DNA of 64,000 nt from Pseudopyrenochaeta lycopersici (lineage: Eukaryota > Ascomycota > Dothideomycetes > Pleosporales > Pseudopyrenochaetaceae). A model generated the notes under the pieces. The model did not search any database, had not been told where the DNA came from, and was given only the letters and a program-made list of their open reading frames with translations. The stretch spans positions 185,266 to 249,265 of the forward strand of contig NHZP01000066.1 in NCBI GenBank assembly GCA_003313425.1. Reading direction: 5' to 3'. Below are positions 22,689 through 33,442 of the stretch, piece by piece (positions within the stretch are counted from its first letter, which is position 1; the number at the start of each line of letters is the position of its first letter). The position numbers and the translations under genes are program-made.

Positions 22689-23160
22689 TTATACTCTATC
22701 TCTGTCTACATTGAGTTCGTTTGTGACCTTGGATATGACAGTTACTGCAGGTAGGCGGCGCTCGCTGTTGAGGGCGCAGCCTCGTGGCGATTGTTGTCCA
22801 TACCAACAGTCGACTTTGAGACGAGATGGATGCTGTTGTCGGTTGATGAAGCGGGTAACCCGGGTCTTGCTTACAAGCTCTTGGGCTATTTCTGAAGTGA
22901 AATTTCGTATCATAGACCTTGTAGGAGGTAGGCCTTGCTTTGGAAGCCTTCAATATACTGTACAAGCTCCCGCTCTTGTTGGTTGTTGAGTTTCCGTTCG
23001 GTTGGATGCCTCGGCTGCACGCGACTGCGTAGCAGCCTGGTGCCTTGCGTGTCAGTGTAGAGCGCACAACACCATCTTCGTTAGCTATTCTAGTATAATT
23101 AAGAGACGCTTCAGGCTTCAGCAATTCTATTTCCGCAAGCACAGTTTTAATTGAGCCCAT
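22689..23160 (-). pseudogene. pogo/Fot-type transposase N-terminal relic
   Basis: Two overlapping minus-strand frames read IELLKPEASLNYTRIANEDG, VVRSTLTRK, then in the other frame MIRNFTSEIAQELVSK and RVTRFINR. This is the Psq helix-turn-helix plus CENP-B-type DNA-binding module at the N-terminus of fungal DDE_1 transposases. A frame change separates the halves, and no DDE catalytic part follows downstream (below 22689). It is a truncated, inactive copy. Confidence 0.7.
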
Positions 23161-23878
23161 GATAGTAGAGTTTATGTGGTGTTGAAGTTTAGGGTGGTTC
23201 GTGTTCCTTGCGCATTGAGTGGATCCAGTCCCGACTCATAGATGAAAATCGCAACCTAGCTGTAATGTACTTAGAGAAGTTGCCATGGCTGGCGTGATTT
23301 GTCCCGCGGATTAGTCGACTTGCTCTCAACGAGATTTCGGTCATGAGACTACACGCGCGTCCGAGCGACGCTCGGCTCCACCCCTGAGAAACGGTGGGAA
23401 TGGTAGAATAGGTTTCGGACCTGAGCTCAGGCATGACCTGAGCTCGATCACCGGTAACTTGACCCTCTGTCGAACACAGCCTGCCCATTTCAACCATGAC
23501 CTTCTCAACGAAGCATTGCCGCCGCGGGAGCGTCGGTTTCGAGCAGAAACATATACGGTGACGTATAAAGAAAACAAATGTCTTGCTACTTTTAGCACAA
23601 GGAGGTTGCCAAGCTCATTAAAATGAGCTTCCGGGAACTTTTCCCTGCTGAGATGTTCAGAATATTGATCACAATGGAAAAGGGGGGCTTGGCACTAGAT
23701 TGTCACAGGATTGTGGCTTGCACACTTGACCGTTTCGGGTGTTTATTCTTGTGAGCCTCTGGTTGTCGGACTTCGAAGCGTTGCTCCTTCAACTGCGATC
23801 GATCACGATCATTGTCATCATAGCTCAGGACGACCAAAAGCGCCGATACCTTTCCAAGCTTTCTATTGTGAGAATCAG

Positions 23879-25051
23879 ATGGCGCCCTTGAACCGCATTT
23901 CCGAGTTTGTTAATACCCCTGCCGAGAAGGAAAAGGAGAAGTCCAACTTCGAAACGCTCGCAGACCCTTCGTTCCAATTATCCAACGAGGATGAACAACT
24001 CTTTTGGGTCGCTGTATACTGGCGGGATATCGCCGGCTACTTCGGGCTTACATATAATCAACTCGCCCTTAATTACAATTCCCCGCAAACGTGTCGCCTT
24101 GAAAATTTCAATCCCAGAGGCCAGGGCCGCAATCGTACCAAACACGTCCGCCTCCTGAGCTCCATAAAACGTATCAACAATCACTGGCCGCACGACTTCT
24201 GGCGCCGCCTCTCTAACAAGGGCATTCCGTTGCCAGCCACACCAGCGATTAGTTTCACTGAAAGACTCGCGCGGCTAGCTGCAGACTATACATTCGAGCG
24301 GTTCGTCGATGCTGCTACAATGGCGATCAGCCTCGCGAGAGATGGGCCGAGGGGAGGACCTCCAGCGTTGACACTCAAGAACCTGTCGGAGATAGAGAAA
24401 CATCTTAAGCAAGAACCCAGAGGACCTTCCGTTGACGAAGAAGAGGACGAAGAGCAAGCAGAAGACTCCAGCAGCGAAGACTTCGAGTACGACCGGGATT
24501 TGCGCAAACATGAATCGGGCAACTACGTTTCTAAGCTCGATTTACGGAAGCACAAGCCGCACCATCATCGCAACGATACCCAAGAAAGCCCTGATACGTC
24601 GCCAGCAAGTTCTAGCACCGTTTCTTCAATTCCACCGAGCCGTACGCTAGTCGATATCTGCAGCAAACTGCCACCAATGAAAAACTCTGAGCCCGAAGCT
24701 CTTATAGCATGTCGCAAACTGGAGCATGAGATATACGCGAGCAGGGTTGATTATGAGGAAGTCCGGAAAGCCTGTATGGATCTTACAAAGGAACGTGATA
24801 GTTGTCAAGAGAAGCTCAGTGCCATGAAGAGGAAAATCAAGGGCCAGCTATCTAACATAGACCTAGTCATAAGTAATGCTAGCGAGCAGGGGGAAGCGCT
24901 TATTCAATTAGAGGGATCTCAAACCAAATTTGACTGTTTATCGGGCAATCTCACTCGCATGCTTAAGAATCGCGATGAGAAGAAGACCCGTTATGAGGAG
25001 AAAAAACTAGAATGGGAGGAACTTAGAAGCTGGTGGACTCGCAGAGAATGA
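23879..25051 (+). CDS. Hypothetical protein with acidic linker and coiled-coil C-terminus
   Basis: A single-exon frame of 390 codons from the ATG at 23879; the frame is open upstream to 23711 but without an ATG. Residues about 30-190 form a globular, Trp/Arg-containing region (LFWVAVYWRDIAGYFGLTY, HWPHDFWRRL). About 195-260 is acidic and Ser-rich (EEEDEEQAEDSSSEDFEYD), then a His/Ser-rich linker follows. The last 110 residues (from CRKLEHEIYASRVDYEEV) are a charged coiled coil ending EWEELRSWWTRRE. No known family is recognised. It has no signal peptide or membrane segment and may be a nuclear or scaffold protein. The frame is undamaged. Confidence 0.6.
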   Translation: MAPLNRISEFVNTPAEKEKEKSNFETLADPSFQLSNEDEQLFWVAVYWRDIAGYFGLTYNQLALNYNSPQTCRLENFNPRGQGRNRTKHVRLLSSIKRINNHWPHDFWRRLSNKGIPLPATPAISFTERLARLAADYTFERFVDAATMAISLARDGPRGGPPALTLKNLSEIEKHLKQEPRGPSVDEEEDEEQAEDSSSEDFEYDRDLRKHESGNYVSKLDLRKHKPHHHRNDTQESPDTSPASSSTVSSIPPSRTLVDICSKLPPMKNSEPEALIACRKLEHEIYASRVDYEEVRKACMDLTKERDSCQEKLSAMKRKIKGQLSNIDLVISNASEQGEALIQLEGSQTKFDCLSGNLTRMLKNRDEKKTRYEEKKLEWEELRSWWTRRE

Positions 25052-25469
25052 CTTTGTCCTTGTTCAAGAATCCGGCCTACCATGTGGCTGATCTCGGACA
25101 CACGCGGTTGGATTAGGTAGATTACATTTCTTGGGTAGATGCAAGGAATATTTTCAATCTGTAATCGTATCATGAAAAACGGGTAGTGGAACTGTGGTCG
25201 AATGGCGATGTTGTCTATTTTCGGGCATAAGTGAATCCTATATGAGGATCTGAGAAACCCATAAGCTATGGCCTAGAGGCCACGGCTTGTGACGCAGGAG
25301 CTCGGCAGTGACTGGTCATTGCGTATGGCACTCGATGTGTCCTTATGGCACCTCTGAATACGACCATTGCGGGGCTATGTGATGATGGAACACTAAACGC
25401 AATCGAAGACGATGTTTACGGTAGAGGCAGTGGAGTTGTGGAGGTAGTGGGAAAGCATGAAAATCGCGG

Positions 25470-25505
25470 CAAATTTCCGCCATACCACTGCTTGGCGTAA
25501 TAATT
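25470..25505. repeat. Half copy of the palindromic repeat
   Basis: About 36 bp matching the outer part of the left arm of 25879-26029 (core CCGCCATACCACTGCTTGG). The inner part of the arm, the loop and the other arm are absent. Confidence 0.8.
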
Positions 25506-25878
25506 TCCCACCCACGCAAGTCCCTGCCTCGCTTAACACGGACCTTCCTGTCTCTAGCTCAACACCGCATACCCTTGTCCACTCAAGGCAGCAGGAACGG
25601 TCTAAGCAGTCACCCTCCCAGCCACACTGACAAGCCACAATCCTGACAGCGGTCTCGTCACCCATCAGTGCCTTGTGGCGCGGTCATCATATATAGCGCC
25701 GTCACGTGCGAACCGCCCATCTCTCCTGTTTTTTTGGTTCTTGTAAGCAGTAGTGATGAATGTGACGAAAGATCATGTGTATTGTGTTATGTCCTTAGAG
25801 TGAGGCTAATATACATGTAGGAGAGGACTGATTAGTCAATGGGTTATTCCACGTGACTATGCAAGGTGTCCTGGGCGA

Positions 25879-26029
25879 CAAATGACCGCCATACCACTGC
25901 TTGGCGTAATAATTACGAGTTATATGGGGGTCGATTTGTTCCCGAGATCACGCGCGTTATTAAGCGAGAACCCCAACCTCTGGGATAACTCGTAATTATT
26001 ACGCCAAGCAGTGGTATGGCGGTCATTTG
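25879..26029. mobile_element. Palindromic fold-back element (MITE-like)
   Basis: Left arm 25879-25923 and right arm 25985-26029 are a perfect 45-bp inverted repeat around a 61-bp loop. The arms start with CAAATGACCGCC. A half copy lies 380 bp upstream, so the sequence is repeated and probably mobile or derived from a mobile element. No convincing target duplication is seen. The transcript would form a long hairpin. Its right end is 208 bp before the ATG of the next gene. Confidence 0.75.
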
Positions 26030-26236
26030 CTGGTTTGTGAGACCTTACGAGAGCCAAGCTTCTCGCGTGTGACCCCGATATGCCTGGTTACACCGCCCCC
26101 GCACCAACCTCCAATGCCCGAGATTTTCCCGGTTGTTATGATCGTCGAAACATTCACAACACCACGAGCTGCTAACCTTAACGGCGCACTTACACAACCT
26201 AATAAGCCTCTAGCCTTTCGTAACTTATTTGTAACC

Positions 26237-27735
26237 ATGAAGCGCTCAGTCTCCAATGTCGACGCCGTGCAGCAATCACGATGTCCCGGCCGCATTCCGA
26301 AGCGTCGCAAAACGCGACATGTCAACCCCGAGACACACCGCACATCTCCGCCCCCTTCGAACCCATCGAACTCATCAAACTCAACGTCACAGCTGTCGCA
26401 TGCGTCCTCACAGTCGTTCGCACTCACTGAGGAAGCGCTCGAGAATACACAGCAGCCCGTGTCAGACGAGCGCGCACCGTCAATACAGCACTGGCTCGAG
26501 ACCTGCCCGATTGACAACGATCCTGACATGATGGCCGCACCACCAACACCACGAAGCGCATCTGTGTCGTCCAGCCGTGGGAGGCGCCCCTCTAAGCATT
26601 CTGCACGTGCATCTCGAACCCCCAGTCCTAGCAAGCGACCGTCGCCGCAAACGTACCGTACACAGAACATGTCTTACGCTGGAGTCCTCATTGACGACCT
26701 GATTGAACTCCCGCAGGAAATCGAACGCAGAGTGCGGCATATACTGGAAGCTGAGTCTTTGGAGGACGTGATTGGTACAACAGAACACGAGGCGCAGCTG
26801 GCGACCCATGTGAAAAGGTTCCTGGACCAGTCGCGTCATAACGCAAGAAGTTGTTCGCTCGAAGGGGACTGGAAAGCCAGTTTGTTCAGTCTCATGGGTG
26901 ACTTAGCGCAAGGCAACGTCCAATGCCATACATCAGAGAAGCGTGAGTTCGCCGGCCGTGTCTGGAGCACTGTTCTGAGATGCTGATACTCCCTCCAGTT
27001 TGGAACGCCGACCTCAAGCCCTCGCCGCCTGGCGTGGCCCAACCTGACGATGAAAGCGGCGCGTCAACACCGCGCTTTCCACAGCCGCAATCCGCGCTCC
27101 CCGACTTCGATTCACAATCAGCTTCCGGGTTTCCAGGGCCGGTGCCTTCGCTGCGACCGTACACACCTTCCATCGCTTATACCACCAGCACCGAAGCTGC
27201 CGACCCATTCTACATTTCAACACCAAAGCCAGACATCGTGGTAGGGCTTGAAGACAGGGCTTTTGCGCCAACGCATCGAGTTCGGCTGGCCAAACACCAA
27301 AGCTTTGGATCGATACTGAGCGACCCGCATACGGCTGCCATGGGCCTGCGTTTTCCCTTCTTAATTGCAGAGACGAAGGGGTTGAGCCTGAATGGGGGTC
27401 TAGTGGCTGCGCAGAATCAAGCTGCTATTGGTGCCGCTTGTATGCTAAAAATACTGGATGATCTCGAGAATCAGGCGGCTGCACTGCCCACGGCACCTAC
27501 ATCTCCAGCAGCCCCCCGGCTGTGTTTCTCCATCACGACCGAGGGTCCAGTACATGAGTTGTGGGTGCATTTCAAACTTGGGGAGGCGACCCATATGCAG
27601 AATATCAGGGCGTGGCGCACGACACATCAACGCGATGTGCGGGAGCTGGTGTACTGCCTGGCTCGAATCTTGAAGTGGGCCAAAGATGATTTCATGAAGA
27701 AGATACAGGAGAAGTTGGATGCGGTACCGGGCTGA
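26237..27735 (+). CDS. PD-(D/E)XK nuclease-like protein, 2 exons
   Basis: Exon 26237-26942 is joined to 26999-27735 by a 56-nt intron (GTGAGT, CTGATAC branch, CCAG), giving 480 aa in one frame. The N-terminal 110 residues are Ser/Pro/Arg-rich and basic (RIPKRRKTRH), then an Ile/Leu-rich helical segment (SYAGVLIDDLIELPQEIER). The C-terminal domain has KPDIVVGL (Asp about 314) and FPFLIAETKG (Glu about 360, Lys about 362). This is the D...E-x-K signature of the PD-(D/E)XK fold, as in fungal families such as PF20516, followed by a Gln/Ala-rich helix and a Trp-containing helix near the end. A DNA-cleaving role is inferred from the fold only. The gene is undamaged; an in-frame upstream ATG at 26114 is possible. 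Confidence 0.75.
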
Positions 27736-28302
27736 ACGACTATCAATTCATGACTATTACCAACGTCTTGCCTTGAGTTTTGTTCGTGTTAATTTCTGAT
27801 ATCTTGGTGGCCCCACGGCAAACGTCACACGCCTTTTCCCCCTCTTCGCAGCCCGCCCGGTTCCCCCGTCCGTCTAAAAACTCGTACAACACCCCAACCC
27901 TGCGCCATCTCATCCCATACTCGCCCTCTATGTACCTCTTCACCAGTCTCTGATCCTCCTATACCAGCCGATTTGTATCCCACCGCTTGCTTTGCCGCCC
28001 AATAATCACGGCTTCACCTGTCGCTCTCCTGCGCGTAGTCTAGCACCGCCCATGGCCAGTTCACGTTTATAATGCACCGGATATCCCTAGCGCGCTTGTC
28101 GCTACAGTCGCACGCTGCTTTCCATGGCTGCAACCGCAACCTCAATTGACCCCATATTAGTCGTGATAGATGGTATTGAAGGTTAAGGTGTTTTGGTGTT
28201 GCGTGTGCATCACGCGCACCGACACATTACTATGCTCTGCAAATTACTCAAAAGCCTAAATATCTCAGCGCTAACATTTCCTGTGATCGTTATAAGACTC
28301 GA
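27736..28302. other. Intergenic
   Basis: No supported gene. CT-rich stretches lie between 27,830 and 28,000. Nothing else is recognised. Confidence 0.45.
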
Positions 28303-28715
28303 TTAAAGTATAGGTCTTAGGGTTGACCGGATTAAAGCATGTATCTTAGATGTTGCACCCCATGTATCGGATAACTTCCATTTCTCTTGTGAATTGCGAA
28401 ATACACACTCTTGATCTTGCCCTGAGCCCTTCTGAAAGGAGCACTCATCTGAGAAGCGTAGCGTGCGGCGATGCCACGGGAATTGAGAGTACTCCTTACA
28501 GAACTTAAGCTGCCGTAATGCATGTGATTTGTTGAGCTTAGGACGCTTCTTACAAGGAGATTTAGTAAGGCCTTGTCTTTTGAGATACCGCCTTAATGTG
28601 GGATAGCTAGGTGGCTTCGAAGTGGTGCCATCTGGATTCATAACTACTGCTGCTTTGACTAGCTCTTTGTATGTAATTTTTGGCTGTGCGCGTGCTTTGC
28701 GATAGATGATCTTCT
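28303..28715 (-). pseudogene. Tc1/mariner transposase fragment
   Basis: The minus strand reads PKITYKELVKAAVV, then SYPTLRRYLKRQGL, CKKRPKLNKSHALRQLKF and RTLRFSDECSFQKGSG. This covers the helix-turn-helix linker and the first catalytic Asp region (SDE) of a Tc1-type transposase. The second Asp and the Glu are missing. It is a different family from the intact Tc1 at 51.1 kb. Confidence 0.75.
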
Positions 28716-28739
28716 TCTAATGAAGCGATAGTATAGGTG

Positions 28740-29348
28740 GCGTTCTTGCTCCTGTAGAGCAGGCTGATGGATTACAGCCTCCTGATCTGGGGTGGGCGTG
28801 ACTTGAAAGTATGACGACTGAGATCTGCGGGCAAAGAAACGTTGGCAGAAGACGTGCGTGTATATAGGCTTCCCGCCTTCAAGTAGATGTTTCGAAGGCG
28901 TGCGGGGACCGCCTCGAGTCGTCTTTACAGCGCGGTGGATCTGGAAATGACACGACATAGCAACCTCTGCGTGGGGCGAAGCTTTGATGACCTTAGGGCA
29001 TTGAGAGCACTTCAAGCCCTAGTAGAGCACAAGGGCAGAGAAAAGAGGTGAAGATGGTGCTAGTGTCAGGATCTGGCTTTGTATTGCCGGATGAACAGCG
29101 TCAGGAAATGCTTTGTATATGAGTCAGGCAACATGCGCAGCTCCTCCTAGCGCTATACCAGCGCGTGGACGTACGTCTGGGTGCGACTTGTGCTGAGTCC
29201 GAAGGTGGCTAGTGAGTGCCTCCACAGATGGTCGGACGCAGTACTGACATGTGCGACAGACAAGTAGTAGGTATGGCTGTGGGAGGATCTCGAATAGATC
29301 CATTCCTCCTAGGTTAGTGGTTGCTGTGTAAGACCGGGCGAAGACCAA
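28740..29348 (-). pseudogene. OrsD-like (DUF3505) protein relic
   Basis: Two separated frames on the minus strand. The upstream one reads FEILPQPYLLLVCRTCQYCV ... LTSHLRTQH, a zinc-finger-like start. The second has CSQCPKV, HFQIHRAVKTTRGGPR, then VFCQRFFARRSQSSYFQVTP. This order is typical of fungal DUF3505/OrsD-type proteins. Stop codons separate the halves, and the lower part runs into Tc1 sequence. It is a dead fragment; OrsD relatives occur both in secondary-metabolite clusters and scattered among repeats, and no cluster genes are seen here. Confidence 0.6.
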
Positions 29349-29899
29349 AGGAGGGGAGACAGGTAACGATGGATAAAGAACTAAAGCAAAGAGCGACAGG
29401 CGATCAGCTTATAATTTATTTAGTTGGTGGTATTGATGAAGTTATTATGTTGCAGGTATTATGCAGACCGGCGAATCACGAATGTGAGACTCTACGCAGG
29501 CAGGCTAAGTAAAGGTAGAGGTCGCTTTTCGTCCTTGAAATACCTAAGTACCTTTCGTCTTTCCTCTTCTATTCCTCCCGTTTTCTCCCCGACCCCCCTT
29601 AAGCAAACCGAGCCGCTAGTCCCAGGATAAACGCATTGATGCTTCTCCCTGCCTTTTTGGAATACCAATGCGCAAAGCAGGGACCACGACGAGGCCCTCC
29701 ATTCGGAGCGCTGAATCGGTGGTCCCTGATTGGAGGAGCAAACAAATCAAGCACGTTTGTTCGAAGCATCAGATGGAGGTATGAAGTGGGGATGATCACG
29801 AGACTTGCACATACAACATATATGCTCACCAAAGTACAGACCAGCTGATTTCAAAACCAATCAATATAATAATACACAGAAAACCCAAGTCCATCCAGC
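29349..29899. other. Intergenic
   Basis: No supported gene. A pyrimidine-rich stretch lies at about 29,530-29,600. The 3' untranslated region of the HET gene is expected at the upper end. Confidence 0.45.
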
Positions 29900-32800
29900 C
29901 TAATTAAGAATCACAACTTGCTCTTGAGGGTAGGCTTTCCACCATGCGTCTTTGTGAATTCTGCCCAGTCCGATTCTTGATGCAAATTCGCGACGAATAT
30001 CATACGAGACGACCATGACATTGAACAACGGATACCCACTCACATCAACCCTATTCTCGTTCCCCCAATACTGTGCCTCAGACAGCAGGATGAAATCGTA
30101 GTAGCTGCTTGATAGGCCCTTTCGCTGGTCCGTTGGTACGACCCTGCCGACGACGTTGTCTGCGGCGTCGAGGATCTCGGCTTCAGTGATCAGGAGCGAG
30201 GTGTCGATGACGAGACCTTTGTTGGATTTTCTGTAGAGAGATTCGTGGCGGGGGGTTGTGAAGCGGAGCCGGAATTTTGCGACGGAGGTTGAGCAGACTA
30301 GATGGCGGGTGTCTAGGGGGACATCGGCTTGGATGGAGGGTGGTCCGCGGTTGATAAGGTGACCGCCCGCTGCCCACTGCTTGATTGCTTCTTCCTGGAA
30401 GATTCGCATCTCGGGTGCGTCCGCTGCGCCGAATTTTAAGCCTACCCCATGCCCATTGACAGGAGTGAGTTGTGGTGGACTCTGGGCATGCAAATGATGA
30501 GTGGAGTGAGATATTGGAGGCGAGAGACATTTGTACCACATAACCAGCGGCTTGAGACGCTCTTCAGGAGGCTGCTTATCATCTTTCGCAGATGCAAGGA
30601 CTTTCTTGAGCGATAGATCATCGTTCGTAGCAACCCAAAATGGGTCTTCGAATCGAACGCCGGGCTTGGCGCTGTGCACTTCTGCCGCATCCGGGTTGAA
30701 GTCAGGGTCCTTGCTAACTTCCCATCCAATCCAAGACCAGCTCGGCAGGTCGTCATGTTGACGTTTGGTAAGGCATACTCCCTTGGCTGCTGGCGGCTGC
30801 CAGAGGAGTGCGAGATCAAGAAACTTCTCAGGAAGGCCATGAAGGGTCCAATCTGTGGGTTTTGCGAAATCAATGGTTCGGCTGATGCGGTGAATTGCGG
30901 TTGACTTGTCTGCTGCCATTTTTTCGAGGACTTTGAGGAGGCCGAGGACGGCGTTGAGGGCGTCGCGCGAGTCGGTCATATCGCGGCTGGTGTACTGCGC
31001 GAGGAGGTTCGCATATTCAGTGAAGAAAGGAGAGCGCAGGAGCACTGGTGATCCGTCCCAAGTGCGTTTTGTCATGGAGGACGATGCCTTAGGGATCTCA
31101 GAAACCCAGGGAATCTGGGCGGGGCCATTGCCAGCATGGACGGCGGGCATGTCCTCACGCAGTACGCCATGGCGGCAGTGGAAGCTCACGTAGCCACCAT
31201 TGAAGATGAGCATTCGTTTCGAAAGGATTTTTTCTTGGAATGTCCAGGCTCTAGTGTCCCACTTTCCAAGGGTATTGCGGTACTGTGCTGCAAGGAGGAC
31301 GTTTATGTACGGTTGCACTTCTCTAGCAATCTGTTTTCTGGCGGTAGGAAGTGAGATTCCGGGTAGTCCAGCGTCTGCATCAAGGCCATCAGCTGCGACA
31401 ATTGTGATGGTAGCGTGACCGAAGATTCTGTCCATCTGCTGGATCTGCTGTGCGCGGGCATCCGGATCGTCTTCGCCCCCATCATCGCGTTGGATAATGC
31501 ATAGACTGTCAACCCAGATGTACTGGAGCCCCATTCTCCTGGTGACGTCAATGGCGTCGCGAATTGTCCTAGCCATTGGCAGCCCTTGGTTTTCCAACGT
31601 GGAGCCAAGTGCTTCTTGATTCCATACACGAAGGTTCAGACACCGCTTCCCCGCCGCACCCCAGACGTATGATAGTGCGGCATATCTTATCTTATCGTCT
31701 CCGAGCAGTCCAGTCATGTCTTTTTGCACGACCCGTACAGCATTGACATCGATCAACCGAAAGTGAGGACCCGATGGAGGCTCAAGCTCATTCCACCAGC
31801 TTGGTTCCTCGCAAGGCCCCCCATGATGCCTGGCGCAGTTATCAAGCCACAGTCCGCAGTCCCCTTCGACGTCAACGAATTCAGGGTGAAGCAATTTACC
31901 ATAGCTGAGGACCCCGCCAGGGCTAGATTGATATCCGGAAGCGATACGGAGAGTGAAGTTGCTGATGCGGGACAGAGGCGCCCGATGTCCATTCCCGTAG
32001 CCCCAAACATCGACATTGAGGAGGCCCGCATCCACATCATTCGCATTATGGATGATAATTGAAATAGCAACCGGCAGCTTTGCATCAAGTCCCGTCATGA
32101 AGGTTGTGAGCGTAGGTATGATAGTACCAACCGTTGCCATAATTCTCACCCGTTCCAGATCCGTATCAGTCCAGATACCCACATTAAGCGCCGCGACCGT
32201 CGTCGCACTAGCTACCTTCGCCGCATCATCTGAAGTCAGTTCGTCATTGTCGACACTACATTCAATAACGACTTCCTCTCCCTGGCCTTCCTGATGGAGC
32301 TTGACGTTGTCTCGGCTCCGGCCAAACGGATATGCAACCTTATAGAGCGGCACATGCTGTGCCCAATTCAGGCTCTCAGCCCATGTATTAAACTTCATGC
32401 CCGCAAGATCGGGCGGTAGGTGGTCTTTGACGGCCGGGTGATTGAATGGGTCGTTTTCAGCGATAGCATCAAAAATCAGGGTACAGAAATGGCAGCTGTC
32501 CTTTTTCTTCTTGCGCAAAATGCGATCCAAGAAGATGAGTTTGCGGCTTAACTTCTCGCCTTTACATTCCCTGTAGGCTGACCTAGAAGGGTCGAATTGC
32601 TCAAAGTCGATCTTTGAGCAAGACGTGCAAAGTCCTTCCTTCCTCTGCTTCTTCTTAGTATCCGAAACAATACTAATCTCCCCACCCGTGAAGTCGACCT
32701 CTAGTTCGCTAAGATTCGCCATACCTCGCAATGCCTTTGGTATTTTGATGTTGAACTGAGGCTTGGAGGATTTTGAAGGGCTCTTCTCAGCCGTAGTGCT

Positions 32801-33442
32801 CAGCAACGAACGTTCGGTCTGCTGACCAGGGCCCTTTTCTTTACCTTGTGGCCATGGGAAACCGAAACTGCTTTTCTTTCTGTCCAGATCGGGCCGTAGA
32901 GATTGGCTATGGCTTTCTGCAGGAGAAACTGGCGAGGCTTGAGGGACGTCATAAGGCGGGGTCAATACGCTCCCCGTAGGTGCAAGTGCAGGTGTAGGTG
33001 CAGGTGCATCGGGATCCGCATGAGAGAATTTCTGTGCATAGAGGGGAGTGTGATAGCTTGCTTGCAAGGGCGTATCCGAATGTACTGGGTCAGCCAGTGG
33101 GGTGGAGACATATGGTAAAGTATCTTGGTGTGTGCCAGGCGGAGGCGGATACGGTGCAGAAGCATGGAAAGGAGCAGAGGGGAGACTCGGCGATGTATAC
33201 GCTGCGTTCTGGAAATCTTGAGTAGGAGCTTGCTCGACCTGTGGCTCCGAGGTTTGCGGATCTGCACCCCTATTTCCGATGTTGCTGAAGGTTTTCGCAA
33301 CTTTCGATGAACCAGGAATGTTGAACTTTGAGGCCAACCCACTGGATTCTTGACGATCGCCTGCATCGGCAGAACTCGCCGGCGAGGAAGAAAACTTCTC
33401 GGTTGCTTGCTTTCTAAGAGATGACAGATTTCCTAAAGGCAT
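29900..33442 (-). CDS. Large HET-domain (heterokaryon incompatibility) protein
   Basis: A single-exon frame of 1,180 codons from the ATG at 33442; the frame is open further to 33499 but lacks an ATG there. Residues about 1-250 are Ser/Pro-rich and disordered. A Cys-containing module (LCTSCSKIDFE ... CHFCTLIFDAI, about 270-325) often precedes HET domains. The HET domain lies at about 560-695, with YAALSYVWG, ARTIRDAIDV, YIWVDSLCIIQ and FGHATITIVAADG. The C-terminal 480 residues follow the usual HET pattern (RAWTFQEKILSKRMLIF, DALNAVLGLL, PSWSWIGWE). HET proteins trigger cell death when incompatible hyphae fuse. No partner gene is adjacent, so its allorecognition role is family inference. No lesion is seen, unlike the HET fragment at 14.1 kb. 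Confidence 0.9.
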   Translation of the reverse strand: MPLGNLSSLRKQATEKFSSSPASSADAGDRQESSGLASKFNIPGSSKVAKTFSNIGNRGADPQTSEPQVEQAPTQDFQNAAYTSPSLPSAPFHASAPYPPPPGTHQDTLPYVSTPLADPVHSDTPLQASYHTPLYAQKFSHADPDAPAPTPALAPTGSVLTPPYDVPQASPVSPAESHSQSLRPDLDRKKSSFGFPWPQGKEKGPGQQTERSLLSTTAEKSPSKSSKPQFNIKIPKALRGMANLSELEVDFTGGEISIVSDTKKKQRKEGLCTSCSKIDFEQFDPSRSAYRECKGEKLSRKLIFLDRILRKKKKDSCHFCTLIFDAIAENDPFNHPAVKDHLPPDLAGMKFNTWAESLNWAQHVPLYKVAYPFGRSRDNVKLHQEGQGEEVVIECSVDNDELTSDDAAKVASATTVAALNVGIWTDTDLERVRIMATVGTIIPTLTTFMTGLDAKLPVAISIIIHNANDVDAGLLNVDVWGYGNGHRAPLSRISNFTLRIASGYQSSPGGVLSYGKLLHPEFVDVEGDCGLWLDNCARHHGGPCEEPSWWNELEPPSGPHFRLIDVNAVRVVQKDMTGLLGDDKIRYAALSYVWGAAGKRCLNLRVWNQEALGSTLENQGLPMARTIRDAIDVTRRMGLQYIWVDSLCIIQRDDGGEDDPDARAQQIQQMDRIFGHATITIVAADGLDADAGLPGISLPTARKQIAREVQPYINVLLAAQYRNTLGKWDTRAWTFQEKILSKRMLIFNGGYVSFHCRHGVLREDMPAVHAGNGPAQIPWVSEIPKASSSMTKRTWDGSPVLLRSPFFTEYANLLAQYTSRDMTDSRDALNAVLGLLKVLEKMAADKSTAIHRISRTIDFAKPTDWTLHGLPEKFLDLALLWQPPAAKGVCLTKRQHDDLPSWSWIGWEVSKDPDFNPDAAEVHSAKPGVRFEDPFWVATNDDLSLKKVLASAKDDKQPPEERLKPLVMWYKCLSPPISHSTHHLHAQSPPQLTPVNGHGVGLKFGAADAPEMRIFQEEAIKQWAAGGHLINRGPPSIQADVPLDTRHLVCSTSVAKFRLRFTTPRHESLYRKSNKGLVIDTSLLITEAEILDAADNVVGRVVPTDQRKGLSSSYYDFILLSEAQYWGNENRVDVSGYPLFNVMVVSYDIRREFASRIGLGRIHKDAWWKAYPQEQVVILN

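Larger units (their letters stand above)
25052..26236. other. Intergenic with palindromic repeats
   Basis: No gene is supported. It holds the partial (25470-25505) and complete (25879-26029) copies of a palindromic repeat, which lie upstream of the PD-(D/E)XK-type gene. Confidence 0.6.

Noticed and set aside
26980..27735. Apparent frameshift in the PD-(D/E)XK gene
   Set aside because: A 56-nt GT..AG intron (26943-26998) with a CTGATAC branch restores one frame exactly.
28740..29348. Secondary-metabolite cluster suggested by the OrsD-like relic
   Set aside because: No polyketide synthase, NRPS or tailoring genes are nearby and the relic is broken.
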